From Thermoguttaceae bacterium (lineage in GTDB: Bacteria > Planctomycetota > Planctomycetia > Pirellulales > Thermoguttaceae), in assembly GCA_017939795.1 (NCBI GenBank), contig JAGBAA010000131.1:1-32354 (forward strand): a DNA stretch of 32,354 nucleotides. Direction: 5' to 3'. The notes under the pieces were generated by a model. That model searched no databases. It was given only the letters and a program-made list of their open reading frames with translations, and was not told the origin of the DNA. This document shows, in pieces, positions 1 through 6,796 of this stretch. Positions within the stretch are counted from its first letter, which is position 1; each line of letters begins with the position of its first letter. The translations under genes and the position numbers were made by a program.

Positions 1-119
1 CGATGACGATGACGCGGCGGCGGACGATGAAGACGCAGCCCTCGGCGACGACGATGACGATGACGCGGCGGCGGACGATGAAGACGCAGCCCTCGGCGAC
101 GACGATGACGATGACGCGG
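1..119 (+). repeat. 51-bp tandem repeat inside a coding region
   Basis: A block beginning CGATGACGATGACGCGG starts at 1, 52 and 103, an exact 51-bp period. Copies one and two look identical; the third diverges after 119. The period is 17 codons, so the frame is kept and the repeat encodes an acidic 17-residue unit. The array extends off the left edge, so the full copy number is unknown. Confidence 0.9.
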
Positions 120-169
120 AAGACGTAGAAGCTCCGGAAGAAGCAGAAGATGATCCTTTTGCAGAATGA
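1..169 (+). CDS. Partial CDS: acidic Asp/Ala-rich C-terminal tail of an unknown protein
   Basis: This is the 3' end of a gene that begins outside the window. It reads from base 2 in frame to a TGA at 167-169, giving about 55 residues. The visible part is almost wholly Asp, Glu and Ala, built from a 17-residue unit (DDDDAAADDEDAALGDD) repeated a little over twice, then an acidic end finishing in DPFAE. No domain is visible, so the function cannot be named. Such tails are usually disordered and often found on nucleic-acid-associated or chaperone-like proteins, but that is only a general tendency. The next gene begins 8 bp after the stop on the same strand, so the two may be cotranscribed. Confidence 0.7.
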   Translation, partial: DDDDAAADDEDAALGDDDDDDAAADDEDAALGDDDDDDAEDVEAPEEAEDDPFAE

Positions 170-177
170 ATTGACTC

Positions 178-1395
178 ATGAGTTCCTCAAACTGGAATAA
201 ATTGATCGCTGCGATCCATGAAACCATGGATCGCGGTTTTTTTGTTGCGGCCGGCGGCGGCAGTGAACTCTTTTCCCGACTTCTTTCCGTTCCGGGAGCC
301 TCACGGACCGTTCTGGAAGCCCGGATCCCGTACAGTCCGGAAGCCCTTACTGCATTTCTGGGACAGAAACCGGAGCAGTTCTGCAGTGAAGAGACGGCCC
401 GCCGAATGGCAGTTTCCGCCTGGCATCGTGCATTTCAGCAGCTGCAAAAGTCTGGATCTCCGGAAAATACCGCAGGTCTTTCTCGGCTCTTTGGATTTTC
501 AATGACGGCAACTTTGGCGACTTCGCGGGAACACCGCGGAGAACACCGTGCCTTTGCGGCGATCCATACCGCAGAGCAGACCATTTCATGGAAATTGACG
601 CTTCCCAAAGGTCAGCAGACCCGCGCAGAAGAAGAATCTGCCGTCGCAGACTGGGCACTGAAGCTCCTGGGAGAATACAGCGGCCTCCAACCGTCTCAGA
701 CCCCGCCGGTTTCGAAAGTCATGGCTCCGAAAGAATGGAGCAGGATCCTGACAGGAGAACTTCCCTTCGCCGTGATCCATCGGGACGGCAGGATCACGGA
801 AACACTCCCGGACGGAACGGTCGGAGTATTTCCAGGTTCCTTTCATCCGATCCACGCGGGACACTGCGAAATGCACCGCTGCGCTGAGAAACTGCTTTCA
901 GGCACAGTCCTTCCGGAAATCGCGATCCGCAATGCAGACAAACCGCCGCTGGACTACGTTTCGATCGACGAGCGCATCTGCCAGATCTTTGCAGAACCGA
1001 ATTTTTCGGGAGACTGCATTTTGCTGACAGGACTTCCATTTTTCACGATGAAATCCGCGTATTTCCGAAATCAGACCTTCGTCGTGGGGATGGATACGCT
1101 GACGAGGATCGCTGACGCCAAATACCACTTTGGCGAACCGATCCTCCTTGAGCGCTCACATCGGATCCTACAGGAAAATGGGGCCAGGTTCCTGGTTTTT
1201 GGACGCATGAAAAAGAACACAGACGGAGAAGGATTTGAAAATTTCGATCCCCGCAGATTTCCATCCGTTCTTGCAGCACTCTGTACCGGGGTTTCCGAAT
1301 CGGAATTCCGAAACGACCTTTCCTCGACGCAGATCCGCCAAAAACTTTCTGCAAACGGGAAAATCCCTCCCCAGAAGGGAAAAACTCCAAATTAA
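178..1395 (+). CDS. Two-domain protein: CinA/PncC-like N-terminus fused to NadD-like nucleotidyltransferase
   Basis: The 405-residue protein has two parts. Residues about 6-170 resemble the CinA C-terminal/PncC family (NMN deamidase): VPGAS at 38-42, YSPEAL at 52-57, and a following EETARRMA helix. Residues about 213-400 form a cytidylyltransferase-fold domain: FPGSFHPIHAGH at 218-229 with the HxGH signature, GMDT at 304-307, and the C-terminal SSTQIR at 382-387. In NadD-type enzymes these motifs bind ATP and the mononucleotide. PncC makes NaMN from NMN and NadD adenylates NaMN, so the fusion would join successive NAD-salvage steps. However, the PncC ESCTGG motif with its catalytic serine reads AAGGGS here, and the usual Lys after YSNEA is Leu, so the N-terminal domain may be catalytically dead or altered. 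The true nucleotidyltransferase substrate is unproven. The start has only a weak Shine-Dalgarno. Confidence 0.75.
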   Translation: MSSSNWNKLIAAIHETMDRGFFVAAGGGSELFSRLLSVPGASRTVLEARIPYSPEALTAFLGQKPEQFCSEETARRMAVSAWHRAFQQLQKSGSPENTAGLSRLFGFSMTATLATSREHRGEHRAFAAIHTAEQTISWKLTLPKGQQTRAEEESAVADWALKLLGEYSGLQPSQTPPVSKVMAPKEWSRILTGELPFAVIHRDGRITETLPDGTVGVFPGSFHPIHAGHCEMHRCAEKLLSGTVLPEIAIRNADKPPLDYVSIDERICQIFAEPNFSGDCILLTGLPFFTMKSAYFRNQTFVVGMDTLTRIADAKYHFGEPILLERSHRILQENGARFLVFGRMKKNTDGEGFENFDPRRFPSVLAALCTGVSESEFRNDLSSTQIRQKLSANGKIPPQKGKTPN

Positions 1396-1399
1396 TCCT

Positions 1400-1458
1400 A
1401 AAAAAAAATTTTTTTTAACAGGGAAACACTTGACACCTAATGGGGATTCAAGTAAAAT
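1400..1458 (+). promoter_or_regulatory. Promoter of the tat genes with upstream A/T tract
   Basis: TTGACA at 1430-1435, a 17-bp spacer and TAAAAT at 1453-1458 give a near-consensus sigma-70 promoter. An A9T8 tract at 1400-1416, just upstream of the -35, could act as an UP element. The predicted start near 1465 leaves a leader of about 165 nt before tatA. Confidence 0.7.
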
Positions 1459-1628
1459 AAAGGAATCAGGTCTTCCAGCAGGTACAAACTGGGAGATCCG
1501 GAAAATAACGCAATCAGTTTTGCCATTTTCTCCCCCGCCAACCGGTACTTTTCCTTTGCGAACATTCCCGCCGGTGAGATTTTGGATCGGTGAGAAAAGC
1601 GGCTCAAATTTTTAGAAAGGATAGAATC

Positions 1629-1820
1629 ATGTTTGGAATTGGCACGACCCAGCTTCTTATTTTCGGCGTCATCGCACTTCTCCTTTTCGGTACCCGCCTT
1701 CCGGCAGTTGCCCGTTCGTTTGGACAGAGCGTTCAGGAATTCAAAAAAGGCCTGAAAGAAGTGAATGATGATGTCGAAGCCGACACGGAACCCGCGAAAA
1801 AGGATAAAGATGCCGAATGA
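1629..1820 (+). CDS. tatA: Sec-independent translocase subunit TatA
   Basis: This 63-residue protein has the TatA plan: a single N-terminal membrane helix (residues about 6-20, LLIFGVIALLLFG), the FG-x-RLP hinge at about 20-25, an amphipathic helix (VARSFGQSVQEFKKGLKE), and a charged tail. TatA subunits form the pore that moves folded proteins with RR signal peptides across the cytoplasmic membrane. I chose the ATG at 1629 rather than an upstream in-frame start because AGAAAGGATAG lies just before it and the protein then begins exactly where TatA does. Its stop overlaps the start of the next gene by 4 bp (ATGA), so they are translationally coupled. TatC is not in the window. The Tat-signal oxidoreductase at 7748-9064 is a likely client. 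Confidence 0.92.
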   Translation: MFGIGTTQLLIFGVIALLLFGTRLPAVARSFGQSVQEFKKGLKEVNDDVEADTEPAKKDKDAE

Positions 1821-2161
1821 GCACTTTCGCCATTGAGATCGATTCTGCGATTTTCCTGGGCCTTTTTGATGTAGGTTCCATGTTCGTCATTGCCCTTTTG
1901 GCCGTCCTTCTTTTTGGAGGGGATCTGCCGAAGATGGGGCGGAAATTCGGAAAGATCTATTCTGAATTTCAGCGGAACGTCGGTGCCTTCAAAAGTGAAG
2001 TCTCCAGTGTCGTCAACGACATCACGTCGGAGATCAATGATGTGAATCCGTCCAAACCGGCGGCACGTTCTTCCGGCACGTCATCCGGAAAAAAAGCTGC
2101 TTCTCAGGATGAAGACGAGATCGAGGCTTCTGCGCCCAAGTTTGAGCCGCCGAAAAAATAA
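1817..2161 (+). CDS. Second TatA/TatB-family subunit
   Basis: This 114-residue protein has a membrane helix (about 20-34, MFVIALLAVLLFGG), the FGGDLPKMG hinge, then an amphipathic helix (RKFGKIYSEFQRNVGAFKSEV) and a Ser/Lys/Glu-rich tail. The hinge-helix arrangement is diagnostic for the TatA/B family. The tail is longer than that of TatA and the N-terminus carries an extra 15 or so residues, so it could serve as TatB in the TatBC receptor, but sequence alone does not separate the two. It overlaps tatA by 4 bp and is followed by a hairpin at 2163-2192, so the pair looks like a two-gene operon driven by the promoter at 1430. Confidence 0.85.
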   Translation: MSTFAIEIDSAIFLGLFDVGSMFVIALLAVLLFGGDLPKMGRKFGKIYSEFQRNVGAFKSEVSSVVNDITSEINDVNPSKPAARSSGTSSGKKAASQDEDEIEASAPKFEPPKK

Positions 2162-2162
2162 T

Positions 2163-2205
2163 CGGTATTCCACCTGCGGACGCAGAATACCGTATTCTTC
2201 TTTCG
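2163..2205 (+). terminator. Probable terminator after the tat genes
   Basis: CGGTATTC (2163-2170) pairs with GAATACCG (2185-2192). An inner TGCG/CGCA stem adds to it after a 4-nt bulge, and a pyrimidine-rich stretch (TATTCTTCTTT) follows. It begins one base after the preceding stop codon. Confidence 0.65.
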
Positions 2206-2222
2206 CACAGAGTGTGTTTGAC

Positions 2223-2258
2223 TTCCCTTTATGGAAACACCCTTTTCCATGAAGGGAA
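2223..2258 (+). promoter_or_regulatory. 15-bp hairpin in the leader of the Sua5-phosphatase gene
   Basis: Bases 2223-2237 pair with 2244-2258 over 15 positions, with one G-U pair and a 6-nt loop. The right arm contains AAGGGA (2252-2257), a Shine-Dalgarno for the alternative ATG at 2263. Four T residues follow. It could mask that ribosome site or be a second terminator for the tat operon. Confidence 0.6.
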
Positions 2259-2304
2259 TTTTATGTATCGTTCTCCGGCAAACAGAAATCAGGGACGAAA
2301 AGAA

Positions 2305-3474
2305 ATGACTGCACGCATCATTCAGCTTTCAAATCAGGATTTTGATGATCCAGCGATCCATACTGCGATCGACACTGCGGTCAACGCGCTCCAAAATGGC
2401 GAGCTGGTCGTTTTACCTACGGAGACGGTTTACGGGATCGCAGTCCGTGCGGATGACCAGAATGCGATAGAGCATCTTTTGGCCGCGAAAAATCGTTCAG
2501 AAAAAAATCCGTTCACTCTGGCCTTCAGCGGGATCGCGCAGATCCTGAAGTTCGTGCCTCAAATGTCCGTCACGGCAGAGCGTCTTGCCCGCCGCTGTTT
2601 TCCCGGTCCGATCACTCTGGTCATGAACGCGGATCTTCCGGAAAGTGCCATTTTTTCTCTTCCTCCGGAGGTCCGACGCTATATTATGCCGGAAGATTCG
2701 ATTGGGATCCGGGTCCCGCAGAATGAATTTACGCTCGAAGTACTCCGAAAAGCCGATTTCCCGATCGCGCTGACCAGTGCGAATCTCTCCGGGCAGGTCG
2801 ATTCCACGTCGGCATCGGAAGTCATCCAGGCTCTCGGAGACAAGGTGGACCTGATTTTCGATGATGGAGATTCCCCTCTGAAACGTCCTTCTTCCGTCCT
2901 CCAGTTCGCGAAAAACTCCAACATTTTTCGGATCCTGCGCACAGGAGCAGTCTCCAAAGAGCAGCTGGAACGGTTTGCGCAGCCGATGATCCTCTTTGTC
3001 TGTTCCGGAAATACCTGCCGAAGTCCGATGGCAGAAGCTCTCGCACGCGGGATCCTCGCGAAGATGCACGGAACGGTGCCTGAAAAAGTCGAACAGGAAC
3101 TGGGCATTCAGCTCCTTTCTGCCGGAACGTACGCGAATGATTTTTCGCCGGCGAGCTCCCACGCACGAACCGTCATGAATGCTGCCGGTCTGAGTCTTGC
3201 GCAGCACATTTCCCGGCCGGTCACGCCGGAGCTTCTCGAGTACGCAGACCTCATTTACGCAATGACGCCCGCACATTGCCGTCAGATGGCCTGCATGATG
3301 CCGGAGATCTCGCACAAGATCTTTACGCTCGCAAAAAATTCCGGCGGAATCTCGGATCCCTACGGCGGGTCGGTCGAAGTCTACGAAACATGCGCAAGAC
3401 AGATCCGGGAAGCATTGGAGAGCGAATTTACGTCATCCGATTTCAAAAAAATCGTCTTTTCTGGCCTGATATAA
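2305..3474 (+). CDS. Fusion of Sua5/TsaC (threonylcarbamoyl-AMP synthase) with a YwlE-like arginine/tyrosine phosphatase
   Basis: The protein has 389 residues from the chosen start. Residues about 1-220 are a YrdC/Sua5 domain: LPTETVYG at 37-44, KNR and KNPF, FPGPITLV, SIGIRVPQ, TSANLSG, and the closing PSSV...ILRTG. This domain makes threonylcarbamoyl-AMP for the tRNA modification t6A. From about residue 228 there is a low-molecular-weight phosphatase: VCSGNTCRSPMAEAL with the CX5R loop (Cys233), SAGT, and the general-acid loop DPYGGS at about 351. GNTCRS, with Thr where tyrosine phosphatases have Ile, matches the protein-arginine phosphatase YwlE. In Bacillus, ywlC (Sua5) and ywlE are near neighbours, so the fusion mirrors a known gene pairing. 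I chose 2305 because AGGGA precedes it and Sua5 proteins begin about there; ATG 2263 with AAGGGA is the alternative. Confidence 0.85.
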   Translation: MTARIIQLSNQDFDDPAIHTAIDTAVNALQNGELVVLPTETVYGIAVRADDQNAIEHLLAAKNRSEKNPFTLAFSGIAQILKFVPQMSVTAERLARRCFPGPITLVMNADLPESAIFSLPPEVRRYIMPEDSIGIRVPQNEFTLEVLRKADFPIALTSANLSGQVDSTSASEVIQALGDKVDLIFDDGDSPLKRPSSVLQFAKNSNIFRILRTGAVSKEQLERFAQPMILFVCSGNTCRSPMAEALARGILAKMHGTVPEKVEQELGIQLLSAGTYANDFSPASSHARTVMNAAGLSLAQHISRPVTPELLEYADLIYAMTPAHCRQMACMMPEISHKIFTLAKNSGGISDPYGGSVEVYETCARQIREALESEFTSSDFKKIVFSGLI

Positions 3475-3534
3475 TGAAAGCAAAGACGGAAATGCTCGGG
3501 ATGCGGTAAATTCCGACAGAAACCGTCTGCTTTC
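3467..3534 (+). promoter_or_regulatory. Extended -10 promoter and leader hairpin before the TM1266-like gene
   Basis: TGATATAAT at 3467-3475 is an exact extended -10 (TGn-TATAAT) overlapping the stop codon of the upstream gene; no good -35 is visible. Just downstream, GAAAGC.AAGACGG (3476-3489) can pair with CCGTCTGCTTTC (3523-3534), leaving a 2-nt bulge. This would place a stem in the leader before the AGGAG at about 3540. Confidence 0.45.
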
Positions 3535-3552
3535 ACTCCAGGAGAAAAGGAA

Positions 3553-3819
3553 ATGCACGAGCACACGATTTTGGGGATCCATTCCGGAAACCGAATGGAA
3601 CAGTCTGCACAGGTCCAGCAGATCCTGACCGAATATGGATGCAGTATCCGAACGAGGATCGGACTGCACGAAGTCCGGGAAGGCGTTTGTGCGCTGGACG
3701 GGATCATTTTACTGGAACTTTTCGGCGACCAAGCGTCCTGCGGGGAACTTTACGCAAAATTAAATGAGATTCCCGGCGTCGAAGTCCAAAAAATGGTCTT
3801 TACGCACTCGACTGTCTGA
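3553..3819 (+). CDS. Small TM1266-like ACT/NikR-C-fold protein (putative regulator)
   Basis: The 88-residue protein resembles the TM1266 family, named as iron-only hydrogenase system regulators: an N-terminal strand (TILGIHSGNR), a central IRTRIGLHEVREGVCALDGIILLEL segment, then a helix and a strand (ELYAKLNEIPGVEVQKMVF). The fold is a small ferredoxin-like ACT type that usually oligomerises and binds a small ligand. No DNA-binding segment is visible. A strong AGGAGAAAAGGAA precedes the ATG. No hydrogenase or maturation gene (HydE, HydF, HydG) is in the window, so the family name may not describe its role here. Identification rests on overall pattern and length rather than on catalytic residues. 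Confidence 0.55.
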   Translation: MHEHTILGIHSGNRMEQSAQVQQILTEYGCSIRTRIGLHEVREGVCALDGIILLELFGDQASCGELYAKLNEIPGVEVQKMVFTHSTV

Positions 3820-3844
3820 ACTTTTCGAAGAAAGAGAGAGAAAG

Positions 3845-3880
3845 AAAAAAGCTCACCGCATTTTCACGATGAGCTTTTTT
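3845..3880. terminator. Bidirectional terminator between convergent genes
   Basis: AAAAAAGCTCA (3845-3855) pairs with TGAGCTTTTTT (3870-3880) around a 14-nt loop. The A and T runs make it work for the + gene ending at 3819 and for the APS kinase gene ending at 3901 on the other strand. Confidence 0.85.
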
Positions 3881-3900
3881 TGCGACTATCTCACGATTTT

Positions 3901-4560
3901 TCAGGCGATTTTGCCCGTCTTCTTCAGGTACGCGATCACTTCATCTGCAAGTTCTTCCGCAGATTTCTCGCCGCCCTTCAGGACGATCTCGGCATTCAGC
4001 GGTTCTTCGTAGGGATCGTCGATCCCGGTGAACCCCTTGATCTCGCCGGCGCGGGCTTTTTTGTACATTCCCTTCGGGTCGCGCTGTTCGCAGATCTCCA
4101 GCGGAGTGTCGACAAAAATTTCCACGAAATCACCTTCCGCGCTCTTCGCACGCACGCGGTCACGGTCCACACGGTAGGGGCTGATGAACGCCGTGATGGC
4201 CAGGATACCGGCATTGGCGAAAAGATTGGCGACGGCACCGATGCGGCGAATGTTTTCCTCGCGGTCCTGCGCGGAGAAACCGAGGCCGAAACGTTTCGCA
4301 AATTCTTCGCCGTGAACATCCAGAAGCATTTTCGGAGCCGCATTCAGACCGTGGCGGACATTATCGCCGTCAAGCACGACACTGTGGACGCCCATCTGGT
4401 TCAGTTTGTGATCCAGAACGTTCGCGATCGTGCTTTTTCCGCATGCGCTCAGACCGGTGAACCACAAAATACCGCCTTTATTTCCGTTAAGTTTTTCGCG
4501 GTCTTCACGAGAAACGGAATTTTCATGCCACACGACTTCGACTTTTTCTTCGATTGCCAT
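3901..4560 (-). CDS. cysC: Adenylyl-sulfate (APS) kinase
   Basis: APS kinase phosphorylates adenylyl sulfate to PAPS, the sulfate donor for sulfotransferases and a step toward sulfate reduction. The 219-residue protein has a Walker A loop GLSACGKST at 36-44 (the family usual is GLSGSGKS), DGDNVRHGL at 64-72, QDREENIRRIGAVA, FISPYRVDRDRVR, and the C-terminal KARAGEIKGFTGIDDPYE. About 16 extra residues lie between DGDNVRHGLN and the FGLGFSAQDREENIRR part compared with the short classical form. I chose the ATG at 4560, which has GGAG seven bases upstream, over the start 31 codons further out. It stands alone: no CysN, CysD or PAPS reductase is next to it, so PAPS for sulfation is as likely a purpose as assimilation. 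Confidence 0.93.
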   Translation of the reverse strand: MAIEEKVEVVWHENSVSREDREKLNGNKGGILWFTGLSACGKSTIANVLDHKLNQMGVHSVVLDGDNVRHGLNAAPKMLLDVHGEEFAKRFGLGFSAQDREENIRRIGAVANLFANAGILAITAFISPYRVDRDRVRAKSAEGDFVEIFVDTPLEICEQRDPKGMYKKARAGEIKGFTGIDDPYEEPLNAEIVLKGGEKSAEELADEVIAYLKKTGKIA

Positions 4561-5007
4561 TTTTTTCTCCAAAGGGTTCAAAATAAAAATCAAAAATACT
4601 ATCCTTTTTATTTTTCGGTCAAACCGACCGCAAATTCTATAAAATTTTACCAAATTATCTGAAAATTACGAGGGGGGGTAGAAGATTTACGCATTATGCC
4701 GATTTTCTCGAAATACACGCCCAGATACCTGCGTTTAAACAGTTTGCCTGAACTTCGCATCAGGAGAAATCTGCTCAAATCGCCCGAAGTAGTTTTGAAA
4801 GCAGGATCAGATGGAAAAATTTCAAGAAAAATTGGAAAAAATTCCGTTTTCAGGCCAAATCAATCTTTACGTGAATGGAAAAATTTGAGAAAATGGCTCC
4901 GTTCAATGACACATTCCGGGGGGCTTTGACCACGGACGGTGTTTGATTTCCCCAAAAAAGAAACTTTCGACAAATCGTCGGTTCTGGTTCAAAGGAGTAA
5001 ATACAAA
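4561..5007. other. Intergenic region between cysC (-) and the OmpH-like gene (+)
   Basis: This divergent, A/T-rich region of about 450 bp holds the leaders of both genes. I find no convincing promoter of the TTGACA-N17-TAAAAT type. A TTGACC on the minus strand near 4618-4623 has only a poor TAGTAT 15 bp on. A 77-codon reading frame at 4696-4929 has no ribosome site or recognisable composition and is not called. Confidence 0.5.
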
Positions 5008-5730
5008 ATGAAATCCAAATGGATGATGATTTTCGGGGCTGCGGCCTGTGGTTTGGTTCTGACCCTTTCCGTCGTTGCGCAGCAGGGTACCGCAACGACT
5101 GCGAAACCTGCATTTCGTCCTTCTTCCGTCGCACTGGTGGACGTAAACTATATTCTCAGCCAGAATGCGAATATTGAAAAAGAGTTCAAAGCACTCGACG
5201 AAAAATACCAGAAACTCCTGAAGGACACCGCCAATGAATCGCAGGAACTCACCCAGATGCGTGAACTTCTCGGAACCTACGAACGGAACTCCGAGAAATA
5301 TCGTGAAACGGAACAGCAGATGCTGGCACTGTCTGGAGAAGTGAATTCCAAGCGCGTCATGCTCGTTCGCCAGCTGACGGAAGAACGCATCCACTACTTC
5401 AATTCCGTCTACAACAACATCGTGGCTCAGGCGCAGCGCTGTGCGTCGCACTTCGGCATGACGATCGTCATGAACTACAACCGCAAGAAGCCGCAGGAAG
5501 AAGTTCCGCTTCTCCCCCTCCAGCAGTATGAACCGTACTTCGCCGAGTACACCCAGTTCATGGCGATCCGTCCGATCGTTTGGGCCAAAGAGGATTCGGT
5601 CGACCTGACCAACATCATCCTCAAGGAGATCCAGAAAGCCGATCCGTCTTCGATCCGTCAGACGAACACGACGGTCCAGGCTCAGCCGGTCAAGACGAAT
5701 GCTGCTGTCGGAACGCAGGTCCGTCAGTAA
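5008..5730 (+). CDS. OmpH/Skp-family periplasmic chaperone
   Basis: Skp/OmpH proteins hold unfolded outer-membrane proteins in the periplasm. The 240-residue protein begins with a signal peptide (KSKWMMIFG, then a hydrophobic stretch to about residue 24, with cleavage likely after SVVA), then SVALVDVNYILSQ, the family's opening strand. A long charged coiled-coil follows at about 55-150, with Glu/Lys/Gln heptads, and a C-terminal part rejoins the body (ASHFGMTIVMNYN). It is longer than the 160-residue E. coli Skp, with an extra polar tail. The ATG at 5008 has AAAGGAG ten bases upstream, and the in-frame upstream start is rejected for that reason. lpxC follows, matching the usual clustering of skp with lipid A genes, though lpxD, fabZ and lpxA are absent. 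Confidence 0.85.
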   Translation: MKSKWMMIFGAAACGLVLTLSVVAQQGTATTAKPAFRPSSVALVDVNYILSQNANIEKEFKALDEKYQKLLKDTANESQELTQMRELLGTYERNSEKYRETEQQMLALSGEVNSKRVMLVRQLTEERIHYFNSVYNNIVAQAQRCASHFGMTIVMNYNRKKPQEEVPLLPLQQYEPYFAEYTQFMAIRPIVWAKEDSVDLTNIILKEIQKADPSSIRQTNTTVQAQPVKTNAAVGTQVRQ

Positions 5731-5765
5731 TTCATCGGATCCCGCAGCCGTTTTCTCTGAAATTG

Positions 5766-5803
5766 ATTCCGCGTAGTGCCTGCACGACAGCATTACGCGG
5801 AAT
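5766..5803 (+). terminator. Stem-loop after the OmpH-like gene
   Basis: ATTCCGCGTA (5766-5775) pairs perfectly with TACGCGGAAT (5794-5803), extended inward by a G-U and three more pairs. The T7 tract comes only about 15 bp later (5819-5825), so termination may be partial and allow read-through to lpxC. Confidence 0.6.
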
Positions 5804-5870
5804 TTCATGAGAAAATCGTTTTTTTACCAAACGTTTCCTTTTTTCATTTTTTTACTCGGATCCCTTCCTC

Positions 5871-6725
5871 ATGTCGCAGTCAGGCCTCCAACGCACACTT
5901 GCCACCCCAGTTTCAGTCCAAGGGATCGGATACTGGAGCGACCGGGACATCACCGTTACGTTCCAGCCGGCGGAACCGGATTCCGGGTTCGTTTTCGTGC
6001 GTGAGGATCTGACCGGCAAACCGCGGATCCCCGTCTCTCCCGAATACAGGATCTCCATTCCAAGGCGTACTTCTCTTGAAAAAAATGGTGCCCGGGTCGA
6101 AATGGTAGAGCACATTCTCTCTGCGCTGACCGGGATGCAGGTCGATAATTGCGAGATCCGCGTCACCGGAACGGAGATGCCGGGAATGGACGGAAGCGCA
6201 TTGGCATTCGTGGAGGCATTTGAGTCGGTCGGCTACGAAACGCAGGAAGTACCGGCACGCATACTCTCGCTAAACGCACCGCTCATTCAGGAAGAAGAAC
6301 TTCAGGACAGGCACTGTTTTGTTTCGGCAGAACCGGCAGAGGATCTGAAAATCGCGTTTGAGATCCGTTACGCACACCCCGCGTCGATCGGAACGCAGAA
6401 TGCGGAATTTCTCCTGACTCCGGAGATCTACCGAAAAGAGATCGCACCGTGCCGAACGTTCGTGACCCGTCAGGAAGCGGAAGCGTTCCTCAGTCAGGGA
6501 CTGGCAAAACGCGCGACATTTCAGGATCTTCTTGTTTTCGATGAATCCGGACTCATCGGAAATTCACTGCGTTTTCCTAATGAGTGCGTCCGCCACAAGA
6601 TACTCGATCTGATCGGAGATCTTGCCCTTTTGAAATACCGGCTGCACGCAAGGATCCAGGCATACTGCAGCGGGCATGAACTGAATGCAAAGCTGGCAGG
6701 GTCGATCCTTGCGCAGAACCAATAG
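5871..6725 (+). CDS. lpxC: UDP-3-O-acyl-N-acetylglucosamine deacetylase
   Basis: LpxC removes the acetyl group from UDP-3-O-acyl-GlcNAc, the committed step of lipid A synthesis, using zinc. In this 284-residue protein the key parts are present: VEHILSAL at 79-86 (Glu80, and His81 as a zinc ligand), MPGMDGSA at 103-110, CRTF at 194-197, VRHKILDLIGDL at 240-251 (His242 and Asp246 as zinc ligands), and SGHELN at 267-272 with the catalytic His269. It is slightly shorter than E. coli LpxC (305). The start at 5871 lacks a strong Shine-Dalgarno, so the exact N-terminus is less certain than the identity. Its presence shows that the organism makes a lipid A-type outer membrane. Confidence 0.95.
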   Translation: MSQSGLQRTLATPVSVQGIGYWSDRDITVTFQPAEPDSGFVFVREDLTGKPRIPVSPEYRISIPRRTSLEKNGARVEMVEHILSALTGMQVDNCEIRVTGTEMPGMDGSALAFVEAFESVGYETQEVPARILSLNAPLIQEEELQDRHCFVSAEPAEDLKIAFEIRYAHPASIGTQNAEFLLTPEIYRKEIAPCRTFVTRQEAEAFLSQGLAKRATFQDLLVFDESGLIGNSLRFPNECVRHKILDLIGDLALLKYRLHARIQAYCSGHELNAKLAGSILAQNQ

Positions 6726-6740
6726 ATTTTGAAATTTCAG

Positions 6741-6770
6741 AGGAAAAATGCACTGCCGTTTTTCCTTTTT
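6741..6770 (+). terminator. Stem-loop after lpxC
   Basis: AGGAAAAA (6741-6748) pairs with TTTTTCCT (6759-6766), followed by TTTT. It lies 15 bp after the stop. The stem is A/T-rich, so strength is uncertain. Confidence 0.5.
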
Positions 6771-6796
6771 CCTCAAACAGATCAAGGAGAAGATCA

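Noticed and set aside
4696..4929. A 77-codon frame between cysC and the OmpH-like gene
   Set aside because: No Shine-Dalgarno, no family resemblance, A/T-rich non-coding composition.
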